The notes under the pieces are model-generated. The model ran no database searches. It was not told the DNA's origin and saw nothing but the letters and a program-made list of their open reading frames with translations. From an uncultured Lysobacter sp. (GTDB lineage Bacteria; Pseudomonadota; Gammaproteobacteria; Xanthomonadales; Xanthomonadaceae): a stretch of DNA of 5,077 nt. Location of the stretch: NCBI GenBank assembly GCA_946479915.1, contig CAMLHR010000109.1:1-5077 (forward strand). Reading direction: 5' to 3'. The translations under genes were made by a program, and so were the position numbers. Shown in pieces: positions 1 through 5,077 of the stretch (position 1 is its first letter; every line of letters begins with the position of its first letter).

Positions 1-628
1 GTTCCTGGTCGTGCCGGAAGCAACGCGCCGCCACGTGCACCAGCGGGTTGAACCACGACAGGCAGCGCAGCGCGGCCACGCCCGTGTTGATCCACGGGTC
101 GCCGCCGACGAGGTGGCACTGTTCGTGCATGCGCAACAGTTGCTGCTGCTCGGGGGTGTAGCGCGCCTCGAAATCCGCCGGCAGCACGATCCGCGGCCGC
201 ACCAGGCCGAACACGGCCGGCAGGCCGGCGACCGCGGCCGCCACGTGGGTCCCGTCGGGACGGGCTTCGAGGACGCCCAGCGCGCGCTCGAAGGCGCGTT
301 GCTGCCAGGCGAACCGCAGCGCCATGCCGACGGCGCCCGCGAGCCACGCCAGGACGATCCATGCGCCCGACGGCGCAGCCGTCGCCGTGGAAACGCCCAT
401 TGCCGTGCCGATGGCGACGCTGGCGACAGGCATCGACGGGACGACGACCGTGGCTGCGGGCAGCAACACCGCGACGAGCGCGACCGGCACCGCGCCCCAG
501 GCCACGTACGCGGCACGGGCCCCGAACGCGTGGCGCAGCGGCTTCCGGCACGCCAGCACGAGCAGGATCGCCGCGCTCGCGGCCAGGCTGGTCTCCGCCA
601 GCAACGACGCGAACTCAGCGGGCGTCAT
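1..628 (-). CDS. BlaR1/MecR1-like M56 family metallopeptidase, partial (C-terminus beyond left edge)
   Basis: This is an integral membrane zinc peptidase of the M56 (BlaR1/MecR1) family, expected to sense an envelope signal and inactivate the partner BlaI-type repressor. Only the first 209 residues are present. Hydrophobic stretches at about residues 10-27, 38-63 and 87-107 look like membrane segments. The zinc motif HEXXH reads H168-E169-Q170-C171-H172 and is followed by the family-typical GGDPWIN and WFNPLVH. The window ends at E209, the likely first residue of the ExACD motif that supplies another zinc ligand. The ATG at 628 was chosen because GGAGG lies 9 bases upstream and the N-terminus runs straight into the first hydrophobic helix. 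The gene overlaps the end of the repressor gene by 14 bases, so the two are probably co-transcribed and translationally coupled. Whether it carries a BlaR1-type penicillin-binding sensor domain cannot be seen, so it should not be called a beta-lactam sensor from this window. Confidence 0.88.
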   Translation of the reverse strand, partial: MTPAEFASLLAETSLAASAAILLVLACRKPLRHAFGARAAYVAWGAVPVALVAVLLPAATVVVPSMPVASVAIGTAMGVSTATAAPSGAWIVLAWLAGAVGMALRFAWQQRAFERALGVLEARPDGTHVAAAVAGLPAVFGLVRPRIVLPADFEARYTPEQQQLLRMHEQCHLVGGDPWINTGVAALRCLSWFNPLVHVAARCFRHDQE

Positions 629-986
629 CGTCGAGGTCCTCCAGCAGCTTGCGCAGTTCCGCGACGTCCTCGCGGCTGAGCTTGCGATGCGCGCTGAAGT
701 GCGCGACCAGGGGCGCGACCCGTCCGTCGAACAGGCGCTCGAGCAGGCCCTGGCTTTCGCCGAGCACCCAGTCCTCGCGATGCAGCACCGGGGAGTAGAG
801 ATAGCGACGCCCGTCCTTTTCGGCGCGAATCGCCCCCTTCCGCAGCAGGCGGTTGAGCAGCGTCTTGATGGTGGCTTCCTGCCACTGCTCGCGTTCGGCC
901 AGTGCCGCGACCACGTCCTCGGCGCTGCGCGGGTGCGCTGCCCAGAGCACGTCCATCACCACGGATTCGGCTTCGGAGACCTGCAT
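615..986 (-). CDS. BlaI/MecI/CopY family winged-helix transcriptional repressor
   Basis: This 123-residue cytoplasmic repressor has the usual BlaI length and architecture. Residues 1-70 form the winged helix: the opening SEAESVVMDVLW matches the family signature, the recognition helix is about 35-53 (WQEATIKTLLNRLLRKGAI), and the wing is about 56-67 (EKDGRRYLYSPV). Residues 72-120 form the helical dimerisation region ending in an acidic tail. In staphylococcal BlaI and MecI the activated peptidase pathway leads to cleavage at an Asn-Phe bond; the aligned dipeptide here appears to be H96-F97, so the cleavage sequence is not identical. The ATG at 986 fits the family N-terminus, although no strong Shine-Dalgarno sequence precedes it. 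The gene heads an operon with the M56 peptidase gene. Two palindromes in its promoter region indicate autorepression. Family assignment is firm; the regulated targets are unknown. Confidence 0.95.
   Translation of the reverse strand: MQVSEAESVVMDVLWAAHPRSAEDVVAALAEREQWQEATIKTLLNRLLRKGAIRAEKDGRRYLYSPVLHREDWVLGESQGLLERLFDGRVAPLVAHFSAHRKLSREDVAELRKLLEDLDDDAR
638..642 (-). promoter_or_regulatory. Ribosome binding site GGAGG for the M56 peptidase gene
   Basis: GGAGG on the minus strand lies 9 bases upstream of the ATG at 628, inside the last codons of the repressor gene. It decides the start of the peptidase gene and supports the 14-base overlap. Confidence 0.75.
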
Positions 987-987
987 C

Positions 988-1003
988 GTTTACGCCCGTA
1001 ATC
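988..1003. promoter_or_regulatory. BlaI-type operator O2 (imperfect palindrome in repressor leader)
   Basis: The sequence GTTTACGCCCGTAATC has TTAC and GTAA half-sites separated by 4 bases, the same arrangement as known BlaI/MecI operators (TTACA-N2-TGTAA). It differs from the O1 palindrome at only 2 of 16 positions. It lies between the predicted transcription start and the ATG at 986, where bound repressor would act as a roadblock or assist O1. Function is inferred from similarity and position. Confidence 0.7.
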
Positions 1004-1017
1004 GCCTTGATGGCTGG

Positions 1018-1045
1018 AGATTACGCCTGTAATCGACGGTGTCAA
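1018..1045 (-). promoter_or_regulatory. Sigma70-type promoter of the blaI-like/M56 operon
   Basis: On the minus strand a consensus -35 TTGACA (1045-1040) is followed after 16 bases by a -10 TAATCT (1023-1018), which keeps the important first T, second A and last T. Transcription would start near 1011, giving a leader of about 25 bases before the ATG at 986. Operator O1 covers the -10 and part of the spacer, so repressor binding should block RNA polymerase. This is a prediction from motif and placement. Confidence 0.65.
1019..1034. promoter_or_regulatory. BlaI-type operator O1 (palindrome over the -10 element)
   Basis: GATTACGCCTGTAATC has perfectly complementary 6-base half-sites, GATTAC and GTAATC, around a 4-base centre. 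This matches the half-site sequence and spacing of BlaI/MecI operators. It overlaps the -10 of the repressor promoter and lies 31 bases (about three helical turns) from O2, so dimers on both sites would face the same side of the DNA. Autorepression by the adjacent BlaI-like protein is the likely role. Confidence 0.75.
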
Positions 1046-1142
1046 CCCTGACCGCCGGCTGAAAGCCGCGGAGGCCGCTTGCCGGCGCGCTCGGCGTTCT
1101 CTCGCTTGCAGGAAGTGTTAATCGCATGTGAAGGGGCTTGCG
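1046..1142 (+). other. Upstream region of the cyclic-di-GMP operon
   Basis: This stretch lies between the divergent blaI promoter and the HD-GYP gene and must hold the plus-strand promoter if the operon is transcribed from here. I find no convincing -35/-10 pair on the plus strand. A small hairpin is possible at 1056-1068 (CGGCT, loop GAA, AGCCG). The only less GC-rich part is 1110-1130, containing GTGTTAATCGCAT, where a weak -10 could lie. No promoter is assigned. Confidence 0.4.
1131..1136 (+). promoter_or_regulatory. Ribosome binding site AAGGGG for the HD-GYP gene
   Basis: AAGGGG lies 6 bases before the ATG at 1143. It favours that ATG over the in-frame GTG at 1128, which would put this site inside the coding region and has no comparable site upstream. 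Confidence 0.75.
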
Positions 1143-2366
1143 ATGAAGTTGGAAGAGGTGGAAGTCGGCGCGGAAATGCTGTCACCGGGGATGTACGTCT
1201 GCAGGCTCGATCGCCCGTGGACCGAATCGCCCTTCCCGCTGCAGGGGTTCTTCGTGGAGGACGGCGAGCAGCTCGCCTGGGTCCGCAAGCATTGCCGCTC
1301 GGTCTGGATCGACCAGAAGCGCGGCGCGGCCGTGCAGGCGCCCCCGGGCGCGGGCGGGAACGACAGGCAGCGCCGCCCGACGGACAACACGGTCGGGAAG
1401 GAACACTACGTCAACAAGGTCGACTTCAAGGACGAGTTGCCGGCCGCGCGCAAGGCCCACGCCGACGCACTGCGCGTCGCGAGGCGCGCGCTGGAAGACG
1501 TGGCGGCGGGACGGAAGCTGGACTTCGACGACGTGTCGTGGGCCGCGAACGCGATCGTCGAGAGCGTCCTGCGCAACGCGGACACCCTGTTCTGGGTGAA
1601 CGCCCTGCAGCGCCACGGCAGCTACGCCTATGGCCACGCCATCAACTGCTGCGCGTTGTCGGCCGCGTTCGGCCGCCACCTCGGCCTGCCGGTCGAGGCG
1701 CTGGTGGACCTGGCCGCCGGCGGGCTGCTGCTGGACATCGGCAAGACGCGGTTGCCGCCGGCGCTGGTCGAACACCGCGGACCGCTGGGCGAGGCGGACC
1801 TGGCCAGGATCCGCACGCACGTCGAACTGGGCCTGGAGATCCTCACCGAGAGCGGACAGGGGTGGAGCGAGGTCGTCCTGGAGATCCTCAGGACGCACCA
1901 CGAGCGCTGGGACGGGTCGGGCTACCCGAACGGCCTGTCGGGCTACGCCATCCCGCTGTTCGGGCGCATGGCCGCGATCATCGACAGCTTCGACGCGATG
2001 GCCAGCGCGCGCCCCCACATGCCGGCGCATGCGCGCCACGAGGCATTGCAGGAGCTCTACCGCAACCGCGACCGGATGTACCACGGCGAACTCGTCGAGC
2101 AGTTCACCGGCTGCCTCGGCGTGTATCCCACCGGATCGCTGGTGGAACTGAGCACGGGCGAGGTCGCGGTGGTGATGAGCCAGAACCCGACGCGGCGGCT
2201 CCGGCCGCTGGTGATGCTGCTCACCGACAAGGCCAAGTCGCCGTTGAACGTGTTCCGCCAGCTGGACCTGATGGCGGTGCGCGACGAGCTGGCGACGCAG
2301 ATCAGCATCGCGAAGGCCTTGCCGGTGGGCGCGTTCGGCCTGGATCCCGCCGAGCTGTTCCTTTGA
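1143..2366 (+). CDS. DUF3391 and HD-GYP domain protein with degenerate HD motif
   Basis: This is a 407-residue soluble protein of the HD-GYP family, whose active members hydrolyse cyclic-di-GMP. Residues 1-60 match the DUF3391 style (GMYVCRLDRPW, SPFPLQGF). The HD-GYP core spans about 145-320, and a C-terminal extension (320-407, beginning GVYPTGSLVEL) is typical of this subfamily. Using my recollection of the metal ligands of PmGH, equivalents sit at identical spacing: H165, D198, H226, H252, H253 and D281, with K201 and the GYP triad at 260-262. The histidine of the HD pair is replaced by L197 (LLLDIGK instead of LHDIGK), and the PmGH glutamate position is Y161, a position that also varies in active binuclear enzymes. 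Catalysis is therefore doubtful, while ligand binding or protein contacts may remain. The start at 1143 rests on the AAGGGG site. The gene overlaps the EAL gene by 4 bases and should share its transcript. Family assignment is firm; loss of activity is inferred. Confidence 0.93.
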   Translation: MKLEEVEVGAEMLSPGMYVCRLDRPWTESPFPLQGFFVEDGEQLAWVRKHCRSVWIDQKRGAAVQAPPGAGGNDRQRRPTDNTVGKEHYVNKVDFKDELPAARKAHADALRVARRALEDVAAGRKLDFDDVSWAANAIVESVLRNADTLFWVNALQRHGSYAYGHAINCCALSAAFGRHLGLPVEALVDLAAGGLLLDIGKTRLPPALVEHRGPLGEADLARIRTHVELGLEILTESGQGWSEVVLEILRTHHERWDGSGYPNGLSGYAIPLFGRMAAIIDSFDAMASARPHMPAHARHEALQELYRNRDRMYHGELVEQFTGCLGVYPTGSLVELSTGEVAVVMSQNPTRRLRPLVMLLTDKAKSPLNVFRQLDLMAVRDELATQISIAKALPVGAFGLDPAELFL

Positions 2367-3601
2367 CCCGGGCGGCCCTGCTCGCACGGCTGTCGGACCT
2401 ACTGGCCCGGCAGGGCGACGGGGACGGTCCGTTCGCGGTGCTGCTGCTGCGCCTGCGCAACCTGGCCGAGTTCCGCATCGCGAACGGCTTCGACATGGGC
2501 GAACGCCTGGCGGAGGCGAGCGTCACGCTGGTCCGGAATGCGCTGCGGCCCGGCGACGAGGTTCACCTGCTCGACGAGTCGGAAATCGTGGTCCTGCTGC
2601 CGCGCCTGCGCGACCGCAACCATGCGCTGCTGGCCGGCACGCGGGTGCTGCGCATCTTCGATGCCCCGGTCACCGTGGACGACCGCGCATTCCCGGTGTC
2701 GGTCGCGGTCGGGCTCGGCGGGCATCCCGAGGACGGCGTGGACGCGGCGACGTTGCTGCGGCGGGCGGGTATCGCGCACCGCCACGCACTGCGCGGCCCC
2801 GAACGCTGCGTGGCCTATGCGGACGGCTCGGACGCCTCGCAGGTGCCCTACGAACTGCTGCGGGACGCCATCGTGGCCAACCGGCTGGAGGTCCACCTGC
2901 AGCCGATCCTCGACCTGGCGCAACGCAAATGGGTCGGCTTCGAGTCGCTCGCGCGCTGGCTCGACCCTGAGCGCGGGCAGGTATCGCCGGTGGACTTCAT
3001 CCCGGTCGCCGAGGAAACGGGCCTGGTCGCCGAGCTGACGCGCTGGAGCCTCAACACCAGCCTGCGCCATGCCGCGCAGGCGCGCCGCCATGGCGCGGCG
3101 GTCGGCGTGTCCGTCAACCTGTCGCCCCGCGTGTTCCGGCAGCGCGACATCGTCCCGCAGGTGTTGTCGGCGCTCGACGTCTGGGGCCTGCCACCCTCCG
3201 CGCTCACCCTGGAGATCACCGAGACCGCGCTGATGGAGGACGCCTCCGCGAGCCTGGCGCTGCTGGCGCAGCTGCGCGCGGAAGGCGTCGGTATCTCGAT
3301 CGACGACTTCGGCTCGGGCTATTCGTCGCTGGCGTACATCAAGGACTTCCCGGCGACCGAACTGAAGATCGACCGGGCGTTCATCGTCGACCTGTGCCGC
3401 GACCGGCGTTCGGAACTCCTCGTGCGCTCGATCATCGACATGGGCCACCTGCTCGGCATGGAACTCGTGGCCGAGGGCGTGGAGGACCAGGACACGCTCG
3501 AACTGCTCGCACGGCTGGGTTGCGACCGCGCGCAGGGCGCGTTCATCCGGCTGCCGCAGCCGGCCGAAGCGTTGATCGCCGCGATGGAACGCGCGGCCTG
3601 A
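2363..3601 (+). CDS. Degenerate GGDEF plus intact EAL domain protein, predicted cyclic-di-GMP phosphodiesterase
   Basis: This 412-residue soluble protein has a GGDEF-like domain (about 1-145) and an EAL domain (about 160-405). EAL domains open cyclic-di-GMP to pGpG. The catalytic set is complete: E194 (motif ESL), N252, E284, E287, D314, D315, K335, E371 and Q391, all at the spacing I recall for RocR, with loop 6 as [10 protein letters not shown]. The GGDEF site is replaced by D71-E72-S73-E74-I75, and the metal-binding aspartates of the first strand are arginines (R30, R32), so cyclase activity is not expected. R62-P63-G64-D65 lies exactly five residues before the signature, as an inhibitory-site RxxD does. 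There is no signal peptide or membrane segment. The start is taken as TTG at 2363: it overlaps the previous stop as TTGA, upstream codons in this frame offer no alternative start, and the next ATG would delete the beginning of the GGDEF domain. There is no clear Shine-Dalgarno sequence, so translation is probably coupled to the HD-GYP gene. Confidence 0.93.
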   Translation: MTRAALLARLSDLLARQGDGDGPFAVLLLRLRNLAEFRIANGFDMGERLAEASVTLVRNALRPGDEVHLLDESEIVVLLPRLRDRNHALLAGTRVLRIFDAPVTVDDRAFPVSVAVGLGGHPEDGVDAATLLRRAGIAHRHALRGPERCVAYADGSDASQVPYELLRDAIVANRLEVHLQPILDLAQRKWVGFESLARWLDPERGQVSPVDFIPVAEETGLVAELTRWSLNTSLRHAAQARRHGAAVGVSVNLSPRVFRQRDIVPQVLSALDVWGLPPSALTLEITETALMEDASASLALLAQLRAEGVGISIDDFGSGYSSLAYIKDFPATELKIDRAFIVDLCRDRRSELLVRSIIDMGHLLGMELVAEGVEDQDTLELLARLGCDRAQGAFIRLPQPAEALIAAMERAA

Positions 3602-3622
3602 CGTCTGCCGCTACAGGCCGCG
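3592..3622. terminator. Possible bidirectional hairpin between convergent genes
   Basis: CGCGGCCTG at 3592-3600 and CAGGCCGCG at 3614-3622 form a perfect 9-bp stem with a 13-base loop. The stem arms are built from the last codons of the EAL gene and of tkt, and the two stop codons lie at or in the loop. With only 9 bases between the stops, this is the only candidate for a shared terminator. Neither side has a T-run, so it would be a non-canonical terminator or a transcript-end stabiliser. Confidence 0.4.
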
Positions 3623-5077
3623 GGCGACCTCGACGACGCGGTCCACGGTGAACCCGAAGTGCGCGAACAGCGCGTCCCCCGGCGCGGACGCGCCGAAGCG
3701 GTCGATGCCGACGACCGCACCATCCAGGCCCACGTACTTGCGCCAGAAATCGGTGACGCCGGCCTCGACGGCCACCCGCCTGCGGCAGGCCTTCGGCAGC
3801 ACGGACTCGCGGTAGGCCGCATCCTGCCGGTCGAACACGTCGGTGGACGGCATGGACACGACGCGCACGCCGTCGCCCAGCCGCGCGGCCGCCTCCATCG
3901 CCAGGCCGACTTCCGAGCCGGTCGCGATGAGGATGAGGTCGGGCGCGCCCTTCGAATCCCGCAGCACGTAGCCGCCGCGCGCGATGTCGCGCACCTGCGC
4001 CCCGGTCCGCGGCTGGTGCGCCAGGTTCTGCCGGGAGAACACCAGGCAGCTCGGTCCGTCCGCGCGCCGGATCGCCTCGCGCCAGCAGGCCGCGGACTCG
4101 ACCGCGTCGCACGGGCGCCACACGTCGTTGCCCGGGATGTAGCGCAGCGACGCCAGGTGCTCCACCGGCTGGTGGGTCGGGCCGTCCTCGCCGAGGCCGA
4201 TTGAGTCGTGGGTGTAGACGTGGATCGCGCGGGCGCCCATCAACGCGCTCATGCGCACGGCGTTGCGCGCGTAGTCGCTGAACACCAGGAACGTCGCGTC
4301 GTACGGGATGAAGCCGCCGTGCAGCGCCAGGCCGTTGCTGATCGCGGTCATCGCGAACTCGCGCACGCCGAAGTAGACGTAGTTCGCGTCGGCGTCGTCG
4401 GTGGCGACCGACTTGCTGCCGCTCCACAGCGTGAGGTTGGAGTGCGCCAGGTCCGCCGAGCCGCCGACCAGTTCCGGCAGCTGCGGCGCATACGCCTCGA
4501 TCGCCATCTGCGACGCCTTGCGCGACGCGACGACCTTGCCTTCGGCCTGCAGCTTCGCGATGTACGCGTCGGCCGCGTCGTCGAAGCCTTCGGGTAGGTC
4601 GCCGTGCGAGCGCCGCACGAGTTCGGCGGCCAGCTCCGGGTACTGCGCGGCGTACTTGTCGAACGCCTGGTTCCACAGCGCCTCGCGCAGGGTGCCGGCG
4701 TTCTTCGCGCGCCAGCCGTCGTAGATCGCCTGCGGGACCACGAACGGTTCGTGCTCCCAGCACAGGCCCGTGCGGCACCCGGCGAGTTCCTCCAGGCCCA
4801 GCGGCGCACCGTGGCTCGATTCCTTGCCGGCCTTGGTGGGCGCGCCGTACCCGATGGTGGTGCGGCAGCAGATGAGTGTCGGCCGGTCCTGTTCGGCGAG
4901 CGCCGCCTCGATCGCCGCCTTGATCGCGTCGGCATCATGGCCGTCGACGCCGCGCACCACGTTCCAGCCGTAGGCCTCGAAGCGCTTCGGGGTGTCGTCG
5001 GTGAACCAGCCGTCGGTATTGCCGTCGATGCTGATGTGGTTGTCGTCCCAGAACGCGACCAGCTTGTGCAGGCCCCA
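3611..5077 (-). CDS. tkt: Transketolase, partial (N-terminal ~170 residues beyond right edge)
   Basis: Transketolase moves two-carbon ketol units between sugar phosphates in the non-oxidative pentose phosphate pathway, using thiamine diphosphate and a divalent metal in the cytoplasm. The 488 residues present align with E. coli TktA from about residue 173 to the end. Visible landmarks, numbered from the first residue in the window, are the metal/cofactor segment DDNHISIDG (11-19), the SHGAPLG segment with catalytic-site H89, the cofactor-activating glutamate in REFAMTA (E240), and [14 protein letters not shown] with D291 and H302. The rest of the thiamine-binding domain is at about 1-150, the pyrimidine-binding domain at about 160-366, and the C-terminal domain at about 367-488. 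No frameshift or missing key residue is seen. The stop is TAG at 3613-3611. The gene converges on the EAL gene and its promoter lies outside the window. Similarity is strong enough for a firm call. Confidence 0.97.
   Translation of the reverse strand, partial: WGLHKLVAFWDDNHISIDGNTDGWFTDDTPKRFEAYGWNVVRGVDGHDADAIKAAIEAALAEQDRPTLICCRTTIGYGAPTKAGKESSHGAPLGLEELAGCRTGLCWEHEPFVVPQAIYDGWRAKNAGTLREALWNQAFDKYAAQYPELAAELVRRSHGDLPEGFDDAADAYIAKLQAEGKVVASRKASQMAIEAYAPQLPELVGGSADLAHSNLTLWSGSKSVATDDADANYVYFGVREFAMTAISNGLALHGGFIPYDATFLVFSDYARNAVRMSALMGARAIHVYTHDSIGLGEDGPTHQPVEHLASLRYIPGNDVWRPCDAVESAACWREAIRRADGPSCLVFSRQNLAHQPRTGAQVRDIARGGYVLRDSKGAPDLILIATGSEVGLAMEAAARLGDGVRVVSMPSTDVFDRQDAAYRESVLPKACRRRVAVEAGVTDFWRKYVGLDGAVVGIDRFGASAPGDALFAHFGFTVDRVVEVARGL

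Noticed and set aside
11..1001. Plus-strand open frames opposite the BlaI/M56 pair
   Set aside because: Compositionally biased translations with no recognisable domains. The minus strand carries clear family motifs, a start/stop overlap and a good ribosome binding site.
1093..1110. Sigma54-like -24/-12 promoter (GG ... TTGCA) before the HD-GYP gene
   Set aside because: The GG and GC elements are separated by 13 bases and not the required 10, and the -24 box is poor.
1128..1130. GTG start for the HD-GYP gene at 1128
   Set aside because: The AAGGGG site directly after it is spaced correctly for the ATG at 1143, and the family N-terminus begins at that ATG.
2357..2366. Programmed -1 frameshift producing an HD-GYP/EAL fusion at TTCCTTTGA
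   Set aside because: The frames are offset correctly for a -1 shift, but the sequence is not a canonical slippery heptamer and no clear downstream pseudoknot was recognised. Termination-reinitiation at TTGA is simpler.
1182..3448. Long minus-strand open frames (401 and 349 codons) opposite the cyclic-di-GMP genes
   Set aside because: They translate to Arg/Gln/His/Val-rich sequence without motifs and are antisense shadows of the two well-supported plus-strand genes.
1079..3601. A single 840-residue plus-strand open frame running through the HD-GYP gene into the EAL gene
   Set aside because: Before 2363 the frame gives Arg/Gly/Ala-rich translation with no domain character, while the other frame encodes clear DUF3391 and HD-GYP motifs. 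It is an open shadow frame typical of high-GC DNA.
3543..4778. A 411-codon minus-strand open frame overlapping transketolase
   Set aside because: Arg/Gly/Pro-rich shadow in another frame of the same strand; the tkt frame matches transketolase throughout.

Overview
The window is very GC-rich with strongly GC-biased third codon positions. Protein style and gene families suggest a gammaproteobacterium of the Xanthomonadaceae/Lysobacteraceae group (Lysobacter or Luteimonas type). That placement is an inference from sequence character and was not tested by a search. Nothing looks mobile: no insertion sequence, CRISPR array, tRNA or rRNA is visible, and coding density is high.

Layout from left to right. 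(1) Bases 1-986, minus strand: a BlaI/MecI-family repressor gene followed, with a 14-base overlap, by a BlaR1-like M56 metallopeptidase gene that runs off the left edge. (2) Bases 987-1142: a divergent intergenic region. It holds a good sigma70-type promoter for the repressor and two near-identical BlaI-type palindromes 31 bases apart, one over the -10 element and one in the leader. (3) Bases 1143-3601, plus strand: a two-gene cyclic-di-GMP operon. The first gene encodes a DUF3391/HD-GYP protein and the second a GGDEF-EAL protein. They are joined by a 4-base TTGA stop/start overlap. (4) Bases 3611-5077, minus strand: the C-terminal three quarters of transketolase (tkt), converging on the EAL gene with 9 bases between stop codons. 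A perfect 9-bp inverted repeat spans this junction.

How the genes work together. The repressor and membrane peptidase form a standard signal-relay pair: the peptidase senses a cell-envelope signal and relieves repression by BlaI. No beta-lactamase gene is visible, so the target is unknown. In the cyclic-di-GMP operon, the HD-GYP protein has lost the histidine of its HD metal motif, and the GGDEF domain has lost its active site but keeps an RxxD inhibitory-site motif at the usual spacing. The EAL domain keeps every catalytic residue at the same spacing as RocR. The simplest reading is one active phosphodiesterase with two regulatory or binding modules. Transketolase is housekeeping carbon metabolism and has no evident functional link to its neighbours.

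The most interesting material is the pattern of lost and kept residues in the cyclic-di-GMP pair, its TTGA coupling, and the tandem operator. I see no wholly new system here.
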